NCBI RefSeq assembly: GCF_901000735.1
Contig: NC_081544.1
Coordinates: 11,099,608-11,163,607, forward strand
Origin: Corylus avellana
Taxonomy: Eukaryota; Streptophyta; Magnoliopsida; Fagales; Betulaceae
Length of the DNA: 64,000 bases
Direction: 5' to 3'
The translations under genes were made by a program, and so were the position numbers. The notes under the pieces are model-generated. The model saw only the letters and a program-made list of their open reading frames with translations. It was not told where the DNA came from and searched no databases. Below are positions 11,443 through 21,058 of this stretch, in pieces. Each line of letters begins with the position of its first letter. Position 1 is the first letter of the stretch.

Positions 11443-13064
11443 TTGCAAGAGCATGAGTTAAGTGCTGGATTGTCTATTGATCCAATTACTTTCCAGAAGG
11501 CTATTGATCGTCCACAGTCTTCGCATTGGATAGAAGCTATGCATGATAAGATGGAGTCCATGCATCAAAATGATGTTTGGGAGTTGGTTGAATTGCCAAG
11601 TGGTTGCAGACCAATTGGTTACAAATTGATTTTCAAGACCAAACATGATTCCAAAGGCAAAGTAGAGAGGTACAAGGCTAGACTTGTGGACAAGGGATTT
11701 AAGCAGAGAGAGGGGATTGACTATAAAGACACATTTTCACATGTTTCTACCAAGGACTCTTTTCGGATAATCATGGCATTAGTAGCTCATTTTGACTTGG
11801 AGCTACATCAAATGGATGTTAAAACAACTTTTGTTAATGGGCATCTATCTAAAGATGTGTATGTAGAGCAACCAGACGGTTTTCAGGTGACTAGAAAGGA
11901 ACATATGGTGGGCAAGCTTAAAAGATCCATTTATAGGCTTATACAAGCTTCATGGCAATAGTACTTGAAATTTGATGAAATTGTCACCGCTTGTGGTTTT
12001 AAGGAAAATGTTATCAATGCATATATTTGAGGATTAGTGGGACCAGATACATCTTTCTTATGCTCTATGTCAATGATATATTGCTTCCAACAAACGACAA
12101 TGGGCTCTTGCTTGAAACTAAGCGTATGTTGTCCTCTCATTTTGATATTAAAGACCTTGATGAGGCCTCTTATGTCTTGGGTATACAAATTCTTCGTGAT
12201 AGAATTAATGGTCTTCTTGCATTGTCTGAGAAAACCTACATTGATCAAGTATTAAATAGGTTTCATATGCAGTCTTGATCTCCTAGAAAGACACCAATTG
12301 TGAAGGGTGATACATTTTCTAGGTCTCAATGTCCCCATAATGATAATGAAAGAACTCATATTCAATTTATTCCATATGCATCAGTTGTGGGTAGTCTCAT
12401 GTATACTCAAGTATGTACACGACCTAATATTGCTTATGTTGTAAGTGTGCTTAGAAGATACTTGAATGATCCAGGTTTAAGTCACTGGATAGTTGCAAAG
12501 AAAGTACTAAGGTACTTGCAGGCCACTAAAAATTTTATGCTGACATATCGGTCGGCGATCCAACATTCTTGATGTAGTTGGATACTTAGATGCCGATTTT
12601 GCAAGTTGTTCAAATGATAGGAAATCTACTTCTAGATATATTTTTATGATGGTAGGGGGAGCTGTTTTATGGAAAAGTGTCAAACAGACACTTACAGCTT
12701 CCTCAATTATGGAGGCAGAATACATAGCTTGGTACCAAGCTACATGTTAGACTATATGGCTACGAAATTTTACCTCAGGGTTGGTTGCTGTGGATACCAT
12801 TGCAAAGCCGCTGAAGATATTTGTGATAATTCTACAATAGTTTCTTTCACTCGTAACACTATAAGCTTTTCGCGATCCAAGCATATTGATATAAGATACT
12901 TGCTTGTTAGAGAGAAAGTAGATGAGTCTCACATTTGTGTTGTACATATTCCCACAGAACATATGTTAGCAGATCCACTAACTAAGGGGTTGGCTCCTAT
13001 AGTGTTTCAAAAGCATGTGACTCATATGGGGTTGTTGGAGTCTTCTGTTTTATTGAGTTACTGA
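11443..13064 (+). pseudogene. Copia reverse transcriptase/RNase H remnant
   Basis: RT begins with WIEAMHDKMESMHQNDVWEL and KARLVDKGFKQREGIDYKDT, and runs through LHQMDVKTTFVNG to a frame break near 11960. It resumes at about 12060 with LYVNDILLPTN, where the catalytic YVDD box is changed to YVND. RNase H follows: VVGSLMYTQVCTRPNIAY, HWIVAKKVLRYLQATK, then in another frame DADFASCSNDRKSTSRY and SSIMEAEYIAW, ending EHMLADPLTKGL near 12990. At least four frame breaks or stops show the copy is inactive. Confidence 0.85.
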
Positions 13065-13502
13065 GAGTTATATGGTTTGTGTGTATCGTGAGTCATTTGC
13101 GTTGCCATGTACTGTTTTGTGATATTGATTGTTGCATTATTTGTGTTATGATACAAGACATTGTGTGTTAGTCTTGATGGGCTTCAAATAAATATGGAGT
13201 GATCACTATTTGTGCTAGTTGTGTGCTATACTTGCATTCTATTTTTATAGATCATGTGATTATAAATACTTGTTATATGTGATACATCCTATCGATGTGT
13301 TCTTAACTTCTAGTTGCAAACACATTTGGATCAGATTGTATTTTGGGATGCTTATTTGTGTTTACTTGGTAGTTAAATGACTTATGCAGTCCAAGTGGAG
13401 ATTGTTGTATTTTATTTCACTTTTGGGTGGACTGACATAGTCATTTTAATTTTTGGGTCCATAATGGACTAAACCAATTTTATAAGCACTTGAGGAAGCC
13501 AT

Positions 13503-14908
13503 TGTTAGGACTGTGCTCTGAATCCCAATGATTTTATATCTGTGTTGATATTCAAATGTTTGTAATAAATATAAGTTATATTCACTGATTAAATGATTTG
13601 AGCATATAACATATAAAATGTCTTTTACATGCTTATTACCAAGTTCATCATATTTATTATGCATGTGAAAGGTCCTAAGATTACATTGAATATGGCTATG
13701 GGTGTAAATAACATGGTTATCACACAAGGTCTTAGTCCATAATCCTTGTATCTTTAAATGTATAAATTTAGCTGTTGGTAAATGGAACTAGGCATTCCAT
13801 TTTGAACAAGACTGTTATACATCAAATCTTGGTGATCTACCTTGATCAAGTGAAGCGGTGACTTTGAGATTGATGTGTAGTGTGCTGAGATCCTAAGGCA
13901 CTGAACGGACCACAGAGTTGTCTTTTCATAAACATACTGTCTATTAGAAATAGACAATAACTCCTTAAAAGACTACTTACGACTTTGATTCTAAATTTTG
14001 AGAGAATTGTGGACTCAGATGTTTCATGTAGATTGCTTTGACATATCCAAGAGTGAGACCTATTATCGGTCGAAATAACCTCAATACATTGGGTAATCAA
14101 ATGAAACATTGTGGGAAAGCATTTTCCAAGAGGGAATCCAAATCCTTTGTTGGAGAACAAAGAGATAAGAACTTTCTCATTGTTTTAGATTTTATGTATA
14201 TGATTCTCAGAGTCTTTGGCTGAAGCATTTTAGTTGGCATATCAAAATATATGCATGTGCTTTGCACAAGTATGAGAATAATGTAAAATCAGTGACTCAA
14301 AGATAAAAAGGTAAAGAATTAAGTGGTAATATCCTTTAATTCTGCTACGAAATATTTCATGGAGGAATTATAAGTCAACGTTAAGTAAGTCAAAGTGATC
14401 AATTGTATAATAAAAAATATTTATTGGAATACAGTCATAATTATTTAGTGGAATTAATTATGATTAAAATATTGTTGCGTAATAAATGTCAGGAAGACAT
14501 GGTTACGAATATATTTGAGCCAATAATATTTTTTTGGTTATTATCAATCATTGGTGAGAAAATCTAAAAGTATCTTCATCCCTAAGATTCGTCGTATTCT
14601 TGAAAAAAGAAGAACTTGTTCTTGGTGTTCTTGAGAAAAAAATAATTTTTTCTTCATGTTCTTAAAGAATGAAGAATTTGTTCTTCATGTTCTTAAACAA
14701 GAAAGAACATGTTCTTGGTGAAGTAAACATATTTTTGCTCAAAGCCAGGAGTGGCCGTTGATATCCAACTACCCAAGTAAGTGTTCTTCATTATTACAAT
14801 TTGATTTTAAATAGCAATTGTTCTTCAACATGTTCTTCATAAAAGATTCTTGGCATGAGAATTTGATTATTCCACTGCGCAAATATCTGATTTATAATCC
14901 TATTCCCA
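13503..14908 (+). mobile_element. Probable solo LTR (about 1.4 kb) inside the copia 3' LTR
   Basis: Comparison with the 5' LTR shows that 13503-14908 interrupts the copia 3' LTR. The insert starts TGTTAGGACTGTG and ends ...TATTCCCA, a TG...CA pair, and carries no protein motif. Flanks read GCCAT before and (TC)GTCCAT after, compatible with a mutated short duplication of the original GTCAT-like site. A lone long LTR left by recombination of a gypsy-type element is the best explanation; another large non-coding insert is possible. Inside, 14590-14720 holds direct repeats of 'ttcttg/catgttctt' with short hairpins. Confidence 0.6.
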
Positions 14909-15392
14909 TCGTCCATGTACTCTCACTATATATATATATATATAAGGTTAGCTCATTAGACTTCATTAGGTCATCAGAGTAATTAGGGTTGAGAGAATAG
15001 TGCCCTCTACACACACGACACAACAGGACGTAGGGAGATGGCAAACTCATCGTCTAACAAAGAAGGTACATTTATATTTTTTCACTGTTGGTCACATGCT
15101 ATGGAGTAAGGCAGATTTATTTAGTAAAATTCTAAAATCTCTCCCTGTGTTTCTTTGTTTTTGTTGTAGCTTTAGGGCTTTAGATGCCTTTACCACTAGT
15201 TATGGTGCTAGTTGCAAATCGTTTTGCGGTGTTCTTTGAACTTCGTGCTGGTTTTTTCTTCTGTTGACTTTAATTCGACGGTCATCAGTGTCTTCTCCGT
15301 TTCTGTGGCTCTCCTTCGGGAGTGCTGTTGCAGTCCTCTTGGTTGCACCATCTCTGGTGCACCTTGTCAAACCACCTTAATTGGTGGCCATG

Positions 15393-15442
15393 GTGTTAGA
15401 ATATATGAAAAATATTATAATATTTTTCGTATATTCTAACAC
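15393..15442. repeat. 50-bp near-perfect palindrome
   Basis: GTGTTAGAATATATG... pairs with ...CGTATATTCTAACAC over 25-base arms with no spacer and a single mismatch pair. It lies in the 3' part of the disrupted non-LTR retroposon. The TGTTAGAATAT / ATATTCTAACA ends resemble LTR termini, so it may be all that remains of a collapsed LTR element or a minimal fold-back insertion. Confidence 0.85.
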
Positions 15443-15640
15443 ATGGTTCTTGGTCTTTGTGCCAAAAATCAATATGGCCACATCATTTATTTGATCAATT
15501 CCCTTTTAATTTTTTTTACCTACACTGATGTGGTTGCTTTGGGACTTATTGTTGGGTTGTCCAGCCCTTTGTTTGTACCTAAAATAAAAAATAATAATAA
15601 TAAAAAATAAAAAATAAAAAAAGAAAACTTCTCCCTTTCA

Positions 15641-16765
15641 AATGAGCAAGAAATTTATTTCATAGATCCATCACAAAATTAAAGGGTTATTATTATTAAT
15701 TGTTTAAATACTTGTGTAGGAAGATATTGATGTTTATGCTTTCGTACCATATCCAGAAACCCCAAATTATGAGTGCATAATTTGAGTGGTTCATCTACCC
15801 AAAAGAGCTAGAGAAACATGTTACTCGGCACTTATTGCCACAGGTGTACTGGTTTCTCACTTCTGGGGCCAATTGAGCAAGAAATCTCATAGACTCATCT
15901 CGAAAAAAACTAAGCTTTGGTGCAATAAACTAGTAAAATCCATGATTTTCTCATACAAGAACGTGGAGGAAGCAAAGCAACTAAAGGAAAAAAGGAAACT
16001 TCGTGGTTGGTTGGATGAAGGAATCTATGGCTGTGAACTCCTTCCCATGTTCCTGTTCTTGTTTTCTGCTTTCGATTTTGTGGGTTTTGTTTTGATTTTA
16101 TGTGACTATTTAAGACTTAACTAAATTTGGTTCTTTTTTAGGCCTCTTAATCTATTTTGTACACTTAACCCTGAAGGTTAAGTATATACTAAACATTTAG
16201 TCTGAACCCAAATTCTCCATAAGAGAGTATGTTGGGTGCTCTAATGACGTTGTCAGAATAAAATTAAGAAAAAAGCCTTTTAGTAATTGTGAAACTTGCA
16301 GTGGAACATGCATGCCATGAGACCACAATAAATTTGACAATGACTTTGCTTCATGTAGATGAAACTCCTAGTTCCAAGATTGATTAGGGTTTTAATTGAT
16401 CCCAAGAAGAAATGTCGGTATCAACACTTTCGTGACTAAGAAAATAATTAATATCTCATTTAATATCCTTCAACCAACAGAATCAACTACAGCTTTCATT
16501 TCATGCCTACACCTCCCTCATCTTTCATTCTCTCTCTATCATAGCTATGTTTTTCAGTTTAGACATACTAAGATGTGTACGCTCCATGACTAAGAAGAGT
16601 ATCTATCCTTACCTCAAAAAAATAAAAAACTCATAAAATAAAATATAAAAAAATAAAAATAAAAAGGAAATGTATCTATCCTCATTTAATATCCTTCACC
16701 GAAAAAATTAATGCAACATCATCTTTTGTCTGGACTGAAATTTCTTCCAAACGAGTATAAGGAAA
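15641..16765. other. Intergenic, nothing recognised
   Basis: AT-rich. A 112-codon plus-strand open frame at 15786-16124 has no recognisable family and a low-complexity hydrophobic end. Simple A-rich tracts (16608-16670) follow. Confidence 0.35.
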
Positions 16766-17385
16766 ATATCATTCAACTCATTTAAAATAATGTCAAGTGG
16801 CTATAAACATTTAAAAGGCACATGAAATTCTTAACGTCATTAACAGAAGTGAATCCGGATCCTCTGGGTATCTAGTTTATGGTTGAGATTTCTTTAAAGA
16901 AATCCTAGCGTCACAAATGTGCCATATGTCCTCCCAATAAAAAATAAATAAATTAATTAATTAATTAATTAATTAATACTTAAAAAATAAATAAATAAAA
17001 ATAAAAAAAATAAAAAATAAATTAAGAAAAAAAAAAGATGGGTGGCTGGCCACCCCATGGTCAGCCACCCATATATATATATTCATTTTGGCCCTTGGGG
17101 TTGGCCACGGCTAGACCACCCATCTTTTTTATTATTATTATTTTAGTTTTTATTTATTTTTTAAGTATTAATTAATATTTTTTATTTTTTTTATTGGAAG
17201 GACACGTGGCACATTTGCGACGCTAAAGAAATCCTAATCATAAACTAGATATCCTCCAATCTATTATGGACTGAAGAAGATCCGAATCCTAATAGCAGTT
17301 TACTAACTTAGACTAAATTTAATGTGTCTTTTAAATGTTTATAGACACTTATCACTATTTTAAATGGGTTGAAGGATATTTTTGT
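16766..17385. mobile_element. Outer fold-back/MITE element interrupted by another
   Basis: The segments 16766-16850 and 17290-17385 are inverted copies of each other: left 'ctataaacatttaaaaggca', right the inverse of 'tgtctataaacatttaaaag', extending outward to 'tatcattcaactcattt' against the inverse 'tatccttcaacccattt'. A second fold-back element sits between the arms. No coding capacity. Confidence 0.65.
16851..17289. mobile_element. Inner fold-back element with a C/G-rich core
   Basis: Arms of about 100 bp run from 'gaatccggatcct...tatctagtttatggtt...gtgccatatgtcct' inward, mirrored by the inverse at 17190-17289. The core around 17039-17125 is itself palindromic ('gggtggctggccacccc', 'ggtcagccaccc'). 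Candidate target duplication is TAACAGAAGT (16841-16850) against TAATAGCAGT (17290-17299), 8 of 10 matching, which would suit a Mutator-type element. A decayed relative is at 38250-38480. Confidence 0.7.
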
Positions 17386-17389
17386 CCCT

Positions 17390-19250
17390 TTTGTCTACCC
17401 CTCCCTAATTTTTCGAATTATGATCATTTCCAATTCATTTGAACTTAAGAATATTTCGTTAGTTATATTGAAAATGTATTTTTCTTCTCTCAAAAAGTGA
17501 AAAGACAATAATACATCTTAATATAAATAACTGGTTACTTTTCTCATTCATTTGAATTGAAAATGATCATGTTCCCATCTTTTCATTCTCTCCCAAGGGT
17601 ATTTCAAAAATATTATCATCTTTATTTTATTTCTTTAAAACACGTATCTTTAGAAAAGTCCCATATAATTTTAAGAAGGAGAAGATATAAATTATCTTCA
17701 TTCTTTGCAGTTTATTTGATGTTTTAACCACATTATTTTTGCTTAAAGTATATGTTTTGTTCTTGAAATATTATTAATTAGAATTTTAACTTATTCAAAA
17801 AAAAAAAATTAGAATTTTAACTTGTCCGTTGAGAATTTGAAGTGTCAAGTTTGTTCTTCTTCAATTCCTACAAAAATATTCATTATGGTCTTCTTTCCTT
17901 ACACCATCGACTCGAATGATGAACCCTATCATGTGATAATTTTCTAATGACATGGAACAATTTAAATATTTAAAAAGAATAATTAATGATTAAAAAATAA
18001 GTGATGGGTCGTTGATTAATGTGACAAAGAATTTCTAAGAATCAATTAAATGAGGTAATAATATTTTCAAATATATATGTTGACGCTTATCAACTATTAA
18101 AGTAGGTTTGGAGAAAATTTGTAAGAAATTTCTTTCCTGTCCAACATAAAAACATTATTTTATTTTAGTTTTAGAATATTTGGTTTGCGCATTCCAATTC
18201 AAAAGGGAGAATAAAGGCCACTAAGCTTTTCAACGAGTGAATCTTTCCTAATGATTATGGTAACTTGGTTCTGCATATATTAAAATACTCCAAATATTAT
18301 GAGCCATGCAGGCAGCATATCCTCTCTCTCATTCTTTTGTTTTTTTTTAATGTTATTATATATTATTGTTATTTCTTTTGCTAGGCATGGGAATCGTCAT
18401 TATTGTGAATCCCAAATGTAATTTCCATTGAGTGGACCCAAAAGCAATAATGGGCTTCTTTGGAAAGTCAAGTTTGGTCAAAGTTTCAAAGAAAACTGCA
18501 TGCCAAAGCCACCTTTTGGCAATCCGAATCCAAAATTTCCCATGAAAACTCTCTTTAATTGTCAACGATGTGGGGTTCCTTCACAACTTCATGATCAGGC
18601 ATAGTAACATGAAGATGATGACTCCACTGTTGTGGAGCGTGCTGTGTGTAAAGGGTCCCAACCCAATTTAAAGACACTACTCTTTCTGCTAAATTAACTC
18701 TAGAAACACATGAAACCTTTTTCTTTTCTTTTCTTTTTCTTTTTTTGTTTTCTGATATAACAATAAAGATTGTTCTTTGCTTGATGGCCTCAATGAGACT
18801 AGAACTTGCGGAAAGGAGAAAAAATAATACAAAAACGGATGATGTAATTGATTGCACGGTCAAACTTAGTTGATGGACATATTCCTAGAGAAATTGATCA
18901 TGACATCGTACTTGAAATGATTATTTGTTGTCTTTCTTTTGTGAAAGTGTCCACTAATAGAGATTCGATTTCGGTCGGGTGACGTCCACCGATAGGATAC
19001 AACCCTAACTAAGAGTAGAACCAAATTGCAGTCCGAACAACGTGCGGTGCTGAATTATGGCTTATTGGCAAGCTAAGGTCATAACACAATGTTATGTCTG
19101 GTTCCACTCTCGCTGGTAGTTAGGGCAAGACCGAAAAGTAGTTATTCTTTGCATCACACTCTCAATATTTTCCAAGTAACTGTTACGTGGACACAATTAG
19201 CTTCTGAAGGCTAATTGAGGCCCAAGCCTGCATCTTCGATCTTGGTTGGC
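17390..19250. other. Intergenic, nothing recognised
   Basis: AT-rich, with runs of simple sequence. Overlapping minus-strand frames at 18356-18565 and 18555-18863 were considered but have no family motif, and the region shows no convincing splice structure. Confidence 0.35.
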
Positions 19251-19255
19251 TAAAA

Positions 19256-19497
19256 GCCTATTTGAGATTGTGTTAAAAAGCTTAAAAAAGTATTTTTAAG
19301 ATGTAAAAAGTTGTGCCAAACAAAAAGAATGTTTAATTAAAAAAATCCAAAAGTACTTCTTTGAATTTTTTTACTCTAAAAAAGAAAAGCCAAAACACAC
19401 TTTTATAAAAGCTTAAATATGAAGCTTTTTTAAAAAGCTCATTCTAGCTTTAAAAGCTTTATTTCTCAATGCAATCTCAACCACGCTATTAATGATA
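19256..19497. mobile_element. MITE, same family as 7636-7865
   Basis: Ends are 'agcctatttgagattgtgtt' and the inverse of 'gcgtggttgagattgcattg', with an A/T-rich interior full of 'aaaagctt' motifs. No coding capacity. Confidence 0.6.
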
Positions 19498-19879
19498 ACG
19501 AATTTTATTGCCAATTGATTTGGCTAAGGGAGGACAAGGACATGCGTTGAAGTCTCCATAGCAAAATGCTAGAGGCAAGGGTGAAAAGGTAGTTAGTAAA
19601 ATCCACTAACCGCCTTTTCACCCCTAGCTAGAGGTGTAGGTCTTCTTAAGCTCTTCTTCGCCTTCATCTTCTTCTTTCTCTCTCTATCTCTCTTCCACAA
19701 CCTAACCGATGAAGAAATCTCCAAGAACAGATCGGTAGCAATACTCTCTTTAGGCCCACTCTAAATGGTATGAGGCCTAGGAGCCTTATGAGATGTTAAT
19801 GTAATGTCTTCAAATTTGTATCTATCATTTATTAAACGTCTTCAAATTTATCAACAATAATACAAAATGTATTGATAAC

Positions 19880-19882
<3 letters not shown>

Positions 19883-19922
<40 letters not shown>
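19883..19922. repeat. (TA)n microsatellite
   Basis: About 20 uninterrupted AT dinucleotides, just upstream of a short coding-like stretch. Confidence 0.95.
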
Positions 19923-19924
<2 letters not shown>

Positions 19925-20150
19925 CTTAACTCTTAACCATCTCTTTATCCCAGCTTCTTCTGGTGTATGGCAGAAATCCAAAGCTCTCATACCAGAACAA
20001 GAATCCTTGGCAGCTGAACTAGCTGAAACCCGCAATCAACACCACTCTTTTCCATTGATTTTGATTCTCCTTTGGACTTGGATCAAATACCTCAGGTCAT
20101 GTCTGCAATGGGCACCTCGGAAACCTCTTCAATTATCATCTTTCTTCTAT
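19925..20150 (+). pseudogene. Possible gene fragment, unidentified
   Basis: An open stretch reads PASSGVWQKSKALIPEQES then LAAELAETRNQ; after a frame change it reads SIDFDSPLDLDQIPQVMSAM. Both look like normal protein rather than random translation, but no family was recognised and no start, stop or splice structure can be drawn. It may be a captured exon or decayed gene. Confidence 0.3.
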
Positions 20151-21058
20151 AATATGGTCATTCTTGCGTTCTCTCACTTGCAATCTTTTAGTCACACAAA
20201 CAAGGTTATTTAAATTCAAGAAAAAGCTTTTAATATGGTCCTAACCAAACCAAATTGGAACAGAAAGGCCACATAGAGAACTCACAATGTCAATCAGTGA
20301 GATATATAAGGATAGAGAGAAACCCATGATTACACTTGACCAAGCATATATGGACAACCACTAGCTTTAAGCTAAGAGATTTGATTAGCAGCGATCTAAA
20401 GTCAAACTAATGTGTTTTCATAAGAAATTCAAGCCTTACCAGTGTTAGAAGACAGGGAAAGGTTACAGTTATTGCCTAAATTTTAGCAATGTTTCTACTC
20501 ACCAACAACGCATAGTTGCAGTAAATTTTATTTTCATTTGGTGACACCAAGTATTTAACTGAAGAATCCCGTGGCAACTGAAACATGCAAAGTTAAATTT
20601 GAAGGGAACTTTTAAGTTCTGTCTATATAGGATTTTATATAAAGTACATTTTACTGTTGAACCAACAAAATGTCTATACAGTTTCTTGAACTTCTATGGG
20701 CAGAGGAATACTTGAACGTTAACATGCAAAGCTAGAGAACTCCCTCAATGGGGATAAAGGACTGGGGGGAATGTTGGGAAGATCTATGGAATCCAAACAA
20801 GTCAGACAGGCACATTGTGCCATGTATAGACCTCCCATTTTAAAATCTACAGTGCCCAAAGTTGAAAGGGTCTAAAAAGAGTCTCAGTCTGCTAATGAAG
20901 CAAAATCTGAACTTCTTAGCATTCATGCAATAATTAAGATTTACTGTACCAAGCGGCTAAAGTGAATAGCACCATCTATACTCCTTTATGTTAAATAGAT
21001 ATGCATGTTGGCAATTTTATTTTTTATTTTTTAAAAAATGATACAAATTAAAGCAAAC

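Larger units (their letters stand above)
6802..15137 (+). mobile_element. Ty1/copia retrotransposon with nested insertions
   Basis: The 5' LTR is 6802-7118 (TGTTGT...TAACA), followed by a perfect initiator-Met primer-binding site TGGTATCAGAGCCA at 7121-7134. The 3' LTR starts at 13403 after a purine-rich stretch ('ccaagtggagat') and ends near 15137, but is split by a 1.4-kb insertion at 13503-14908. Target duplication is TGTCT (6797-6801) against TCTCT (15138-15142), one mismatch. The interior runs gag, protease, integrase, RT, RNase H on the plus strand, with several stops and frameshifts. The long 5' leader (7135-9217) holds a MITE, a Cassandra TRIM and a duplicated leader segment. Without the insertions the element would be roughly 6 kb. 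Confidence 0.9.
6008..15640 (+). mobile_element. Non-LTR retroposon split by a nested copia element
   Basis: A 15-bp direct repeat, AACTTCTCCCTTTCA, occurs at 6008-6022 and again at 15626-15640, directly after an A-rich tail (about 15585-15625, 'aataaaaaataataataat' type). This is the hallmark of a target-primed retroposon on the plus strand. Removing the copia insertion (6802-15142) leaves a body of about 1.26 kb: 6023-6801 plus 15143-15625. The 5' part starts with a C/T-rich coding-like stretch (open frame from 6088, Pro/Ser-rich); the 3' part has no clear protein. It may be an internally deleted LINE, a non-autonomous derivative or a processed gene copy. No RT or endonuclease is present. 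The 15-bp duplication is seen directly; the class assignment is inference. Confidence 0.7.

Noticed and set aside
15786..16124. 112-residue plus-strand protein
   Set aside because: No family motif, ends in low-complexity hydrophobic residues, and no supporting neighbours.
18356..18863. Minus-strand gene with signal-peptide-like start
   Set aside because: Two short overlapping frames, a low-complexity Lys/Arg run and no recognised domain; chance frames in AT-rich DNA are likelier.
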